Assembly: GCA_044226395.1 (NCBI GenBank)
Contig: JBGAHD010000005.1
Span: forward strand, 372,001-436,000
Direction: 5' to 3'
Source of the DNA: JBGAHD01 sp044226395
Lineage (GTDB): Bacteria > Pseudomonadota > Gammaproteobacteria > Xanthomonadales > Ahniellaceae
DNA: 64,000 nucleotides
The translations under genes were made by a program, and so were the position numbers. Positions 41,782 through 50,144 of the stretch are shown here, in pieces. Below the pieces are notes generated by a model, which saw nothing but the letters and a program-made list of their open reading frames with translations, searched no databases and was not told the origin of the DNA. Numbering within the stretch: position 1 is the stretch's first letter; every line of letters begins with the position of its first letter.

Positions 41782-42933
41782 TCAGTCGAGGAGCAAGGCT
41801 TCGTGGAACTCACTCGTTCTCAATCGCTCGATCAATTCCTCGCGCGTGAGCAAGCGCGTTTGTTCGGCGCCGTCCGGCGTCGATGTGCGCACGGCGTTCG
41901 GCAGCGTCTGCACTTGCCCGAAGAAGGTCCAGCGCGCGGTGTCGGCGTTGATCCAGAGGCTGTCCTCGGCGCGCCGCCACTCGCGTTCGCGCTCGGCGCG
42001 CGAGTAGCGTTCACGCAGCAACTCGAGCAGCAGGGCAGAGTCGCGGCCTCGGCGATCGGTCAAAACGCCGGTCTGATTGCTCGACATGTGCACCGCAATG
42101 GCGGCATCGAGCTGACCCAGATGTCGCAAGCGCATGACTCGCAACCCGATCTCGTCGAAGAGCGCGGTGTCAGCGGTGCCGCATGTGAAACGACTGTTCG
42201 TCTCATCGATGACCATGCCCGAGGTCAATGGCGGGACGTCGGTGGTTGGCGACATTGCCTTCGTGGCGGCGACGAGCGTGTTCAGGGTGAGCGGATTCTC
42301 GTCGTCATCGCTCGGCTTACTTATCTTCGCCAGACGAATCGCGCCGTCGAAATCGCCCGCGCGCCAGTGATAGGCGACGCGGAGGTAGTCGAACATCTTT
42401 CGAGTCTCTTCGACTTGCTCGGCGACGGACTCCATGTCCACGTCACCTTCCTCTGGCTTCGCGAGTTGCGCCAGCATCCAGGGCTCGAGCCAGTCGAGAA
42501 ACCGCAGCATCTCCTTCGACGCGCGCTCGCTGAGCAAGCGACGCTGCTTTGCCGTGCGGATCGTGCGCCCATGATCGGTCAGCTTCGACAGCAACGGAGA
42601 CTCGGCGACATCGCTCGGCGTGGTTCCGGAGACGTCGAAAAGGAACAGTAGAGCGCCAAGAGATTCCACGAGCTCGCGCTCGTATTCCGCGTCCGCGCCG
42701 CGCAGCGCGCGTTCGATCGTGGCGATCGCCTCCGAGGCGCCACCACCAAATGCCAGACGCAGCCAAGCCTCTTCGACCACGTCCTCGGGATCGTCCTCGA
42801 TTTCCAGATCGTCGGCCGACTTCTCAGTAACCGCAGGCACGTTCGAATCCGACACAGCCTTAGCGCGCACCCGCTCTGGCGCGCTCACCAGAAGCAGTCC
42901 GATCAAGAGCAATCCCAAATTCACGCCGCGCAT
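41782..42933 (-). CDS. Secreted protein, paralogue of its upstream neighbour
   Basis: 383 residues from ATG 42933 (MRGVNLGLLLIGLLLVSAPE is the signal peptide). The longer frame upstream would bury the signal sequence. The body is helical and acidic (DLEIEDDPEDVVEEAWLRLA; EEGDVDMESVAEQVEETRKM) with TPR-like character (RVAYHWRAGDFDGAIRLAKI). The C-terminal module INADTARWTFFGQVQTLPNA, then LTREELIERLRTSEFHEALL, matches the end of the 43022-44233 protein closely. GC is lower than in the rest of the window. No known domain recognised. It sits between that paralogue and the SFPD-repeat gene on the same strand. Confidence 0.75.
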   Translation of the reverse strand: MRGVNLGLLLIGLLLVSAPERVRAKAVSDSNVPAVTEKSADDLEIEDDPEDVVEEAWLRLAFGGGASEAIATIERALRGADAEYERELVESLGALLFLFDVSGTTPSDVAESPLLSKLTDHGRTIRTAKQRRLLSERASKEMLRFLDWLEPWMLAQLAKPEEGDVDMESVAEQVEETRKMFDYLRVAYHWRAGDFDGAIRLAKISKPSDDDENPLTLNTLVAATKAMSPTTDVPPLTSGMVIDETNSRFTCGTADTALFDEIGLRVMRLRHLGQLDAAIAVHMSSNQTGVLTDRRGRDSALLLELLRERYSRAEREREWRRAEDSLWINADTARWTFFGQVQTLPNAVRTSTPDGAEQTRLLTREELIERLRTSEFHEALLLD

Positions 42934-43021
42934 AAGAAGCCCCCCAAGCTCGCGTGAGCGCAATCTGGCATGGGCGGGAAGTGTCGGGCAATCGCCGAGA
43001 AGCGCCGCCTGTGGCATCCGT

Positions 43022-44233
43022 TCAGTTAAATTGACGATCGAGGGCGACAGCGGAATCCGGTACGGGTCCCTGGCATTCTTCCTTGAAATCGTCGACGAGC
43101 CTCATGAGATCGGATGCCTTCGGCAATCCAATCAGTGTCCAGTAGAAATCTGTCGTGCGCAGGCGCTTGAGGATTTGCGTCTTGTCGATCGTGACTTCGT
43201 ACTCACGCCTGTCTTTCGTCCAGCAGGTCACGGCGTGTGGCAGGGGCAGCACCTGACCGAGGAAGGTCCAGCGCGCGCCATCCGCGTCGATCTCGATGCT
43301 GGCTTCCGCGCGCGACCAAGCGTCGCGCAGGTTCTGCGTGCCGTGGCGCTCTCGCAAGAGCTGATACAACATGAGGTTGCCGACGTCGTCGGCTGACCGA
43401 TTGTAGAAGTTCGATCGCCATTGTCCGAAGAGGAGTTCGCGCTCGGCATCGGCATCGCGACCCATGGAAAGCCAGCGAATCGCGCGCATACGCGAGGGGT
43501 GCAGCCGATAGATATATCCGCCCTCGCCCTTCAAACCCGGGCGTTGACGACGAATGACCCAGTCCGATTTGGTCGTGTCGATCGTCGGCGGGCGATCGGA
43601 CATGGCGTCACGCAGAACCTCGTAGTCGGACCGCTCCGATGAACCCTTTCGTCGCGCCGCATGCAAGCGTTCCAGCGCCTCGCCAAAGCGCCCAGAACGC
43701 CAGTCGTGCGCGGCGAGCGACATACGCTCGATCTGGTCCCTACCCGCGGAGTGCGGCATCGCGGCTCGAACACAGCGCGACGCCCACTGGATCATCTCTG
43801 GAAAGCGCGCCTCCAATTGGGCCGCTGTGCGTTCGCGGCCGTGCACATCATCGACGGCCAAGCCGCGGGTTCGGAGAAAGGCGCAAAGGTCGTCCTCCGC
43901 CACCTCGCCGCAATCGAGCAAGGACCAAGGTCCATCTAGCAAGATATCGTCCATCGACATCAGATCGAACTCACCCAAGCCTTGACGGCGTTCGATCCAG
44001 GCCGCATCAAGAACTTCCGAGGTGGAAAGATCGCCTCGCGTCCACAATTCCCCGAGCGCGGAAAGCAACAGATCCCTGTCGCGACAGGGTGAATCACTGG
44101 CCACGTAGATCTGTTCGTCGGAGGGCTGACAGATCGTAGTCGAGGTCGTTTCGGCATGAGCCGTCACAAGAGTCGTGAGCCCGAGCAACAGTCCCCCTAG
44201 CCAACCCATGGATCGCCGCGACGAATCGTGCAT
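43022..44233 (-). CDS. Secreted protein, first of the paralogous pair
   Basis: 403 residues from ATG 44233 (MHDSSRRSMGWLGGLLLGLT, a signal peptide ending near TAHA). The mature chain has at least six cysteines, for example TTICQPSDEQ, DSPCRDRD, LLDCGEVAEDDLCAF and SRCVRAAM. The middle is helical (LAAHDWRSGRFGEALERLHA). The C-terminal module IDADGARWTFLGQVLPLPHA, then DKTQILKRLRTTDFYWTLIG, is shared with the next gene. The two genes are 88 bases apart and look like an old tandem duplication. Function unknown; export to the periplasm is the only firm inference. Confidence 0.75.
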   Translation of the reverse strand: MHDSSRRSMGWLGGLLLGLTTLVTAHAETTSTTICQPSDEQIYVASDSPCRDRDLLLSALGELWTRGDLSTSEVLDAAWIERRQGLGEFDLMSMDDILLDGPWSLLDCGEVAEDDLCAFLRTRGLAVDDVHGRERTAAQLEARFPEMIQWASRCVRAAMPHSAGRDQIERMSLAAHDWRSGRFGEALERLHAARRKGSSERSDYEVLRDAMSDRPPTIDTTKSDWVIRRQRPGLKGEGGYIYRLHPSRMRAIRWLSMGRDADAERELLFGQWRSNFYNRSADDVGNLMLYQLLRERHGTQNLRDAWSRAEASIEIDADGARWTFLGQVLPLPHAVTCWTKDRREYEVTIDKTQILKRLRTTDFYWTLIGLPKASDLMRLVDDFKEECQGPVPDSAVALDRQFN

Positions 44234-44366
44234 GACTGCATCTGGTCGAGTCGATGCGTCATCTTCTGATAACGGCGCCTGGTATTCAAGCAAAAGAAGC
44301 GGCGGTTTGCGTCGAGAAGCGCGCAACACGTCGGATTCGCATCACTCTTCTCCAAGTCCGGGAAAG

Positions 44367-44403
44367 CGCCAGCCACCACCCACCGGAAGGGCGATGGCTG
44401 GCG
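44367..44403 (-). terminator. Possible terminator of the beta-propeller gene
   Basis: A 9-base stem (CGCCAGCCA against TGGCTGGCG) with a long 19-base loop lies 11 bases past the stop at 44414 on the minus strand and is followed by CTTTCCC. The loop is large and the T-run poor, so this is tentative. Confidence 0.35.
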
Positions 44404-44413
44404 TCCCCTGCTC

Positions 44414-47140
44414 CTACTCGAAGTGATCGGCGAAGTAGTTGTCCAGCGTCGTGCCGCAGCCGGCGGCGTAGGCATTTTGGTAAGCGCTTTGATCGGCCAC
44501 GTCGATGCTGGGCAAGCCGTTGGCGCCGAGTGACAGATCGAAGTTCGCGCGCGGGTTGCTGGCGTTGAAGGCGCTGGTGAAGGCGGACAGGTCGGCGTTA
44601 TCGAGCGTGCCGTTGCCGTCGAAGTCGGCCTTGCAGAAGCCGGTCAGCGTGGCGTTGGCGGCTTGCGGGTCGGCGCCGAGGTCTTGTTCGTCGGCGTCGA
44701 ACCAGCCATCGCTGTCGCGATCGACGCCGGCGCGATACTGCGTGAAGGCGGGCACGACGGTGAAGGTGACTTCGGCGCCGGCCGCGGCGGCGGCGCGCAG
44801 CGCGTCGATGGTGGTGGGCGCGTTGTAGCGATCGCTCAACAGCACGCCGCTCGTGGCGTACACATAGCCGCGCGCGCGGTTGGCGACGGTGGCCTTGGCG
44901 ATCAGACCCACGCTGCCGGTGTCGGCGAGGGCGATGAAGGTGTTCAAGCGCGTGAGGCTCGCGGCATCGCCGTTGTTGGCGCCATCAAACGTGATTTGCT
45001 GGCCGACGGTGGCGTGGGTTTCGGTGTTCATGGTTAGCAGGAAGGCTTCGACATCGCGCCGCCGCTGCGCGGGATTGTTCGGCCCGAAGTTGAAGCCGGC
45101 TTGCAGCAGGGCATCGAGCGTGTCGAATTCGGAATCGCTGTTGAAGCCAAAGCCCTTGGCATTGTTCTGACTGGCCTTGGACCAACCGACTTTTTTCCAA
45201 AGTCCGCGCAATTGCACGGTTTTCACCGGTTGTGGCGCGGCCGGCAATTGCGGATTGTCGATTTGATTGCTGGTGCCGATCGGCAAGGTGTGGCACGACA
45301 GGCAAGGCACGCCACCACCACCGGGCCCGAGCGTGGGCTGATTGCGAAAGATCTGTTCGCCATTGGCGGGATTGCCCGTGCCCGTGGTGACCGTCATCGA
45401 GGCCGGATACGTGCCATCGAGATTGCGATTGGGGTTGGGCGGATAGACGATGCTGGCGATGAAGTCATTGAGCTGCTGCATCTGCGTCGACGTCGGTTCG
45501 ATGTCGCGGCCTTGCAGGCCGACGAACGCGGGCGCGAAGGCCGCGACGTTCTCGCGATCGCCGCGCCAATGCATGGCGCCGGCGCTGGTGATGCCCTGCA
45601 GCGACTGCGTGACCATGGGCCCCTTCATCGGGTGCCAGGTGTTGCAGGTCTGGTTGGGACGACAGGCCTGATTGATCGCCTTCACCGTGCCCGTGGGGTC
45701 GCCCAGATCCCAAGCGAGAAAATCGCTGCGCCCATCGATGTGGCAACTGGCGCAGGAAACTTGTCCGAGACCGCTGGTGGCATGCGTGTCATACAGCAAG
45801 GGCCGACCGGCCTTGATCGCCTGCGGCGTGGGGTCGTAGAACGGCGTGCGCGCGAGTTCGGTGTTCTGCGTGGTATCGAGCGTGGAAATGCTCGCGTCGA
45901 ACTTGTTCAGCACGTAGAGCTTGGCGCCCGTGGCGCCGAGCGCGAGACCCGTCGGCCCCTGGCCCACGTCGATGCGCGCCAGGCGCTGACCGCTGGCATC
46001 GGTGACGATGACATTGTTCGAGCCCAGGCCGCTGACAAAGGCGCGACCATTGCCCGGATGCCAGACAATGCCCCGCGGATCGCCGATGGCCTGATTGCGC
46101 ACGGCCTGCGAGACCGAACGCGTGGCGTAGTCGAGCTGCGGATTGAGATCGACGCTCTGCGTCGAGCCCGCGACCGCGGGATCGAAAGCGCCCAACTTCA
46201 CGCGCAAGAAGATGCTTTTCACATTCGGCTCGAAGCGCACTTGATTGAGCGCCTCGGTGCCGACCGCGGCAACGCGACCATCCGGCATCACGCTCAACGC
46301 CATGAGCGTAGTCATCAAGCCGTTGGTGTAGCTCACCGCTTGCGTGGCCGTGTCGACGCTCGCGATGTCGTGATCGTGCACGTTCCAAGTGACGAGGCTC
46401 GACCAATTGCGGCCGTTATCGTCGAACCATTGACCGCCGGCGCCGCGACGCACGATCTGCGCCACGCGCGGCGGCGGACCATTGGCGACCACGCGCGCGG
46501 GACTGAAGGTATTGCCGCTATTCGGCGGCGGGTTCTGACCGCCGTAAGGCCCATTGACGTTGTCCACGCCCGGCAGATCGATGATGGTCGTGGCATTGCC
46601 CGATTCGAAAAAGGCCACGTGCACGCGCGCGCCATCGGGACTGACCGCGAGCGCGCGCGGTTCCTTGCCTTCGAGCGCGATGAACTGCGGCGCGGTGTTG
46701 GGATTGGCCGGGTCGTAGACCGCGAGCCGCGCGCTGGCCGCGAGACTCACATAAGCCCGTCGCGGCGTGCCGGCGAACACGACATCGGCCGGTTCATCGC
46801 CGGTGAGCACGGTGCGCGTGACGCGGCGCGTGGCCAGATCGACGATGCTGATCGAATCGGAAAGACTGTTGACCACCCAGGCCTCGCCAGCATCGCGCAG
46901 GCGCACGCTCACCGGCTCCAGGCCCACCGGCACCGAGGCGCGCCACGCGGGCAAGCCGTCGCCACCGATCTCGAAGATCTCCAAACGCTGATCGGCGGTG
47001 TTGACCGCGACCAGGGTGGCGCCATCGGCCGAGATCTCCAGCGGATGCACCTGCGAGGACTCGAAGTTTACGAACCGCTGTTGCGCCTGCGTGGCGCCGG
47101 CGAACAGCAAGGCACCGACGATGACTGCGAAAGACTTCAT
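44414..47140 (-). CDS. Secreted beta-propeller protein with two c-type heme sites and a dockerin-like tail
   Basis: 908 residues from ATG 47140, with a signal peptide (SFAVIVGALLFAGATQAQQ). Residues about 25-440 form YVTN/PQQ-like propeller repeats (VHPLEISADGATLVAVNTAD; VVFAGTPRRAYVSLAASARL; GIVWHPGNGRAFVSGLGSNN). Two cytochrome c motifs follow, C463-A-S-C466-H and C613-L-S-C616-H, as in di-heme peroxidase-like proteins. Near the C-terminus, KADFDGNGTLDNADLSAFTS resembles the calcium loop of dockerin or EF-hand repeats, and the chain ends DNYFADHFE, similar to the FANGFE endings elsewhere in the window. It is probably an extracellular or periplasmic redox protein; the partner is unknown. It is divergent from the histidine kinase gene. 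Confidence 0.85.
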   Translation of the reverse strand: MKSFAVIVGALLFAGATQAQQRFVNFESSQVHPLEISADGATLVAVNTADQRLEIFEIGGDGLPAWRASVPVGLEPVSVRLRDAGEAWVVNSLSDSISIVDLATRRVTRTVLTGDEPADVVFAGTPRRAYVSLAASARLAVYDPANPNTAPQFIALEGKEPRALAVSPDGARVHVAFFESGNATTIIDLPGVDNVNGPYGGQNPPPNSGNTFSPARVVANGPPPRVAQIVRRGAGGQWFDDNGRNWSSLVTWNVHDHDIASVDTATQAVSYTNGLMTTLMALSVMPDGRVAAVGTEALNQVRFEPNVKSIFLRVKLGAFDPAVAGSTQSVDLNPQLDYATRSVSQAVRNQAIGDPRGIVWHPGNGRAFVSGLGSNNVIVTDASGQRLARIDVGQGPTGLALGATGAKLYVLNKFDASISTLDTTQNTELARTPFYDPTPQAIKAGRPLLYDTHATSGLGQVSCASCHIDGRSDFLAWDLGDPTGTVKAINQACRPNQTCNTWHPMKGPMVTQSLQGITSAGAMHWRGDRENVAAFAPAFVGLQGRDIEPTSTQMQQLNDFIASIVYPPNPNRNLDGTYPASMTVTTGTGNPANGEQIFRNQPTLGPGGGGVPCLSCHTLPIGTSNQIDNPQLPAAPQPVKTVQLRGLWKKVGWSKASQNNAKGFGFNSDSEFDTLDALLQAGFNFGPNNPAQRRRDVEAFLLTMNTETHATVGQQITFDGANNGDAASLTRLNTFIALADTGSVGLIAKATVANRARGYVYATSGVLLSDRYNAPTTIDALRAAAAAGAEVTFTVVPAFTQYRAGVDRDSDGWFDADEQDLGADPQAANATLTGFCKADFDGNGTLDNADLSAFTSAFNASNPRANFDLSLGANGLPSIDVADQSAYQNAYAAGCGTTLDNYFADHFE

Positions 47141-47316
47141 GACCGCCCCTGACGACTGACCGTGCTGGCATGCCACCTTGCCCTGCGATCTGGGAGCGAT
47201 CGTGGAGAAACCGTGGAACCGGGCCGCGCACTGTGGAGAATTCTTGAAAGCCGCGTCGCGCCAGTTCTCCGGCGCCGCGCTTGCCGATATCTTGCAGGCA
47301 AGGATGGGGCCCGATC

Positions 47317-48903
47317 ATGCGCTTGCGCCTGTGGCAACGATTGTTCGCATTCAACGCGCTGCTGATCGTGGTGGCCTTCGCCGCGCTCGTGTTGATTTGG
47401 CAGGTGGGGTTTCGGCGCGGCTTGCTCGACTACGTCAATGACTTTGAACAAGCGCGCATGCGCGAGGTCGCGCAGCGTCTCGCCGAAGGCTATGCGCGCG
47501 AAGGTGACTGGCGATTTGTTCGGCGCGATCCGGCGCGGATCATGCGCTTGATCAGTCAGACCATGGCCGAGGGCGCGCGGCCCGTGCTCGCGCCGTCGGG
47601 CGAGACCAATCGACCCGACGCGCCGCCCTTTCCCGAAGATGAAGGACCACCACCCGACGGTGAACTCGATCCGCGCGCGGATCGCGCCGAAAGCGATGCG
47701 CCGCCGCGCTTTCGTCCTTTCCCACCGCCCGGTCAGCGTCGACCGCTCGGCGCGGGCGCGCAGGGTCCGCCGCCCGATGCGCGCGATCCGATGCGGCACA
47801 GCGTGCAGAACATCGGACCGCGCCTGCTGCTGCTCGATGCCTCGGGCACGCCCGTGATCGGTAATGCCCTGCTCGATCGCCTGTCGCCGTCGACGCCGAT
47901 CATGGTCGAGGGGCAAGCCGTGGGCGCGATGTTGTTGGCGCGGCGACCGGCGCTGTCGGACGCGGCCGATATCGAATTCGCCAAGGCGCAGGTTCGGGCG
48001 ATGTTGTGGATCGCGCTGGGTGTGCTGGCGTTGGCCTTGCCGCTATCGTTGTGGCTGGCGCGGCAGATGACCAAGCCGCTGGGCGCGCTGGCGCAGGGCG
48101 CGCGCAAGCTCGCGGCGGGCGAACTGGCCACGCGTGTTTCCGCGGCGCGCGGCGATGAGGTGGGCGATCTGACCGTGGACTTCAATCGCCTGGCGGAGAC
48201 GCTCGAACGTCATCGCGATCTGCGTCGCGATTGGGTCGCCGATATCTCGCATGAACTGCGCACGCCGCTGTCGGTGCTGCGCGGCGAGATTCACGCGCTC
48301 GAAGACGGCGTGCGTCCGCTCGACGCGGCGGCGGTGGCGTCGCTGCGGGTCGAGGCCGATCGCTTGTCCGCCTTGATCGAGGATTTGTATCAGCTGTCGC
48401 TGTCCGACCTCGGCGCGTTGTCGTATCAGTTCGAATCAATCGATCTCGACCGCGTGTTGCGCGACACGCTCGACGCGCATCAGGCCGCGTTCGCGCAGCA
48501 AGGCCTGAGCGCGCACGTGGTGACGCCGCGCGCGCGCGATTGCCTGGTGCGCGCGGATGAGCGTCGCCTGGCGCAATTGTTCGGCAATCTCTTGGTCAAT
48601 GCCGCGCGCTACACCGATCGGCCCGGGCGCGTGGAGATTGCGCTGGCGAACGAAGGCGCGCACGTGGTCGTGCACATCGATGACACGCCGCCCGGCGTGC
48701 CGACGGAGGCCTTGCCGCGGTTGTTCGAGCGCTTCTATCGCGTCGAGTCCTCGCGCAATCGCGCGGCTGGGGGCGCGGGCTTGGGTCTGGCGATCAGTCG
48801 CAACATCGTCGAGGCGCACGGTGGCGAGATCACGGCCTGCGCTTCGCCCCTGGGCGGCCTGCGCGTGAGCGTGCGCTTGCCGCGCGCGACGGGGCCGCGA
48901 TGA
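47317..48903 (+). CDS. Sensor histidine kinase (BaeS-like)
   Basis: 528 residues from ATG 47317 (MRLRLWQRLFAFNALLIVVA). Membrane helices near 8-30 and 230-250 bracket a periplasmic sensor rich in Pro and Asp (PPFPEDEGPPPDGELDPRAD). Then come HAMP, the dimerisation helix with phospho-acceptor H312 (VADISHELRTPLSVLRGEIH), and HATPase boxes (LFGNLLVNAARYTDRPGRVE; GGAGLGLAISRNIVEAHGGE). The stop overlaps the response-regulator start (ATGA). The acidic, proline-rich sensor suggests metal or envelope stress sensing, but no ligand can be named. Confidence 0.93.
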   Translation: MRLRLWQRLFAFNALLIVVAFAALVLIWQVGFRRGLLDYVNDFEQARMREVAQRLAEGYAREGDWRFVRRDPARIMRLISQTMAEGARPVLAPSGETNRPDAPPFPEDEGPPPDGELDPRADRAESDAPPRFRPFPPPGQRRPLGAGAQGPPPDARDPMRHSVQNIGPRLLLLDASGTPVIGNALLDRLSPSTPIMVEGQAVGAMLLARRPALSDAADIEFAKAQVRAMLWIALGVLALALPLSLWLARQMTKPLGALAQGARKLAAGELATRVSAARGDEVGDLTVDFNRLAETLERHRDLRRDWVADISHELRTPLSVLRGEIHALEDGVRPLDAAAVASLRVEADRLSALIEDLYQLSLSDLGALSYQFESIDLDRVLRDTLDAHQAAFAQQGLSAHVVTPRARDCLVRADERRLAQLFGNLLVNAARYTDRPGRVEIALANEGAHVVVHIDDTPPGVPTEALPRLFERFYRVESSRNRAAGGAGLGLAISRNIVEAHGGEITACASPLGGLRVSVRLPRATGPR

Positions 48904-49598
48904 GCGCGCCGGCGCATGTCGCGGTGATCGAGGACGAGCCCAAGCTCGCCGCCTTGCTCGCCGACTATTTGCGCGCCGAGGGTCATCGCGTCGATGTGCT
49001 GCACACGGGCGAAGGCGCGGTGGCGTGGCTCGCCGAGCATCGCCCCGAAGTGATCCTGCTCGATCTGATGTTGCCCGGCGTCGATGGCTTCACGATCTGT
49101 CGCGAACTGCGCGCGTTCTCGACCGCGCCCGTGATCATGATCACCGCGCGCGTGGAAGAGATCGATCGCTTGCTCGGCCTCGAGTTCGGCGCCGACGACT
49201 ACGTGTGCAAGCCCTTCAGCCCGCGCGAAGTGGTGGCGCGCGTGCGCGCGCAATTGCGGCGCGCGCGCGAGTTCCAGGCGCGCGCCGCCGGCGCGCCGGC
49301 GCCAGCACCGGAGATCGAACTCGACGCCGAACGCTTCGAGGCACGCGCGCGCGGCGTGACACTGACGCTCACGCCGGTGGAGTTTCGTCTGCTGCGCGCG
49401 CTGGCCGAGCGGCCCGGACGCGTGTTGTCGCGTCAGCAATTGCTCGACGCGCTGTATCTCGATCATCGCGTGGTCAGCGACCGCACGGTCGACAGTCACA
49501 TCAAGAATCTGCGGCGCAAGATCGCCGAGGCGTGTCGCGGTTTCGATCCGGTGCAATCGGTGTACGGCGTGGGCTACAAGTTCGAGCCCACGCCCTGA
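48900..49598 (+). CDS. OmpR/BaeR-like response regulator
   Basis: 232 residues. Receiver domain: AVIEDEPKLAALLADYLRAE, phospho-acceptor D55 in EVILLDLMLPGVDGF, and the conserved lysine in DDYVCKPFSPREVVARVRAQ. The C-terminal winged helix is of OmpR type (LTLTPVEFRLLRALAERPGR; RTVDSHIKNLRRKI; VYGVGYKFEP). It is the partner of the kinase upstream, with a 4-base overlap. Targets are unknown; the convergent Spy/CpxP-like gene next door is a natural candidate. Confidence 0.95.
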   Translation: MSAPAHVAVIEDEPKLAALLADYLRAEGHRVDVLHTGEGAVAWLAEHRPEVILLDLMLPGVDGFTICRELRAFSTAPVIMITARVEEIDRLLGLEFGADDYVCKPFSPREVVARVRAQLRRAREFQARAAGAPAPAPEIELDAERFEARARGVTLTLTPVEFRLLRALAERPGRVLSRQQLLDALYLDHRVVSDRTVDSHIKNLRRKIAEACRGFDPVQSVYGVGYKFEPTP

Positions 49599-49604
49599 GC
49601 GAAA

Positions 49605-50054
49605 TCACTCGCGTGGCGGCGGACCTTCGCAATCGGCCGACGAGGGACCGCCATCGGGTGGCGCGCGATCCGGCGCGGGCCCACGCGCGTCGGGTCCGCG
49701 CGGCGGCGCATTGCCGCCGCCATCGCGCGGTGGCATCGGCGGGCGCGGCGGGCGCAGCGATTCAAATTGCGCGAGTTGCTCGGCGCTGAGGATGGGCGTG
49801 AGCAATTGCACGGTTTGTTCGTGCAGCGCGCGCATCTCCTCGCGCAGCGCTTCGTGTTCGCCGTCGACTTGTTGATGCAAGGCGCGGCGCTTGGCGCCTT
49901 GCGCCTCGAGCACGGCGACGAAACGCGGGGTTTGTTCGGCGCTAAGTCCGAGTTGACGCGCCAGGTCTTGCGGCGGCGGCGGCGCGCACGGACGCGCGCT
50001 GGCGGGCAAGGGCGCGATCAGCGCCACGGCGATGGCGAGGTGTCGAAGGTTCAT
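49605..50054 (-). CDS. Spy/CpxP-like periplasmic protein
   Basis: 149 residues from ATG 50054 with a signal peptide (RHLAIAVALIAPLPASA). The helical body has two copies of an LSAEQ motif (LARQLGLSAEQTPRFVAVLE; LLTPILSAEQLAQFESL), like the LTxxQ motif of the Spy/CpxP family of chaperones and metal-binding proteins. The C-terminal 40 residues are low-complexity Pro/Gly/Asp (PPMPPRDGGGNAPPRGPD). It converges on the BaeSR-like pair with only six bases between stops. In E. coli BaeSR activates spy, so an analogous link is plausible here. Confidence 0.75.
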   Translation of the reverse strand: MNLRHLAIAVALIAPLPASARPCAPPPPQDLARQLGLSAEQTPRFVAVLEAQGAKRRALHQQVDGEHEALREEMRALHEQTVQLLTPILSAEQLAQFESLRPPRPPMPPRDGGGNAPPRGPDARGPAPDRAPPDGGPSSADCEGPPPRE

Positions 50055-50144
50055 CGCGGCCTCCAAGGGCAGTGGGAACTGTCACCCAGGATGGGCTGCG
50101 ATTTCCGAGTGTTCAGCGGCGACCGAGGTCGCCGCGCGCGTCGA

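Noticed and set aside
45101..47152. 683-residue plus-strand frame opposite the propeller protein
   Set aside because: Antisense of a protein with clear domains and a signal peptide.
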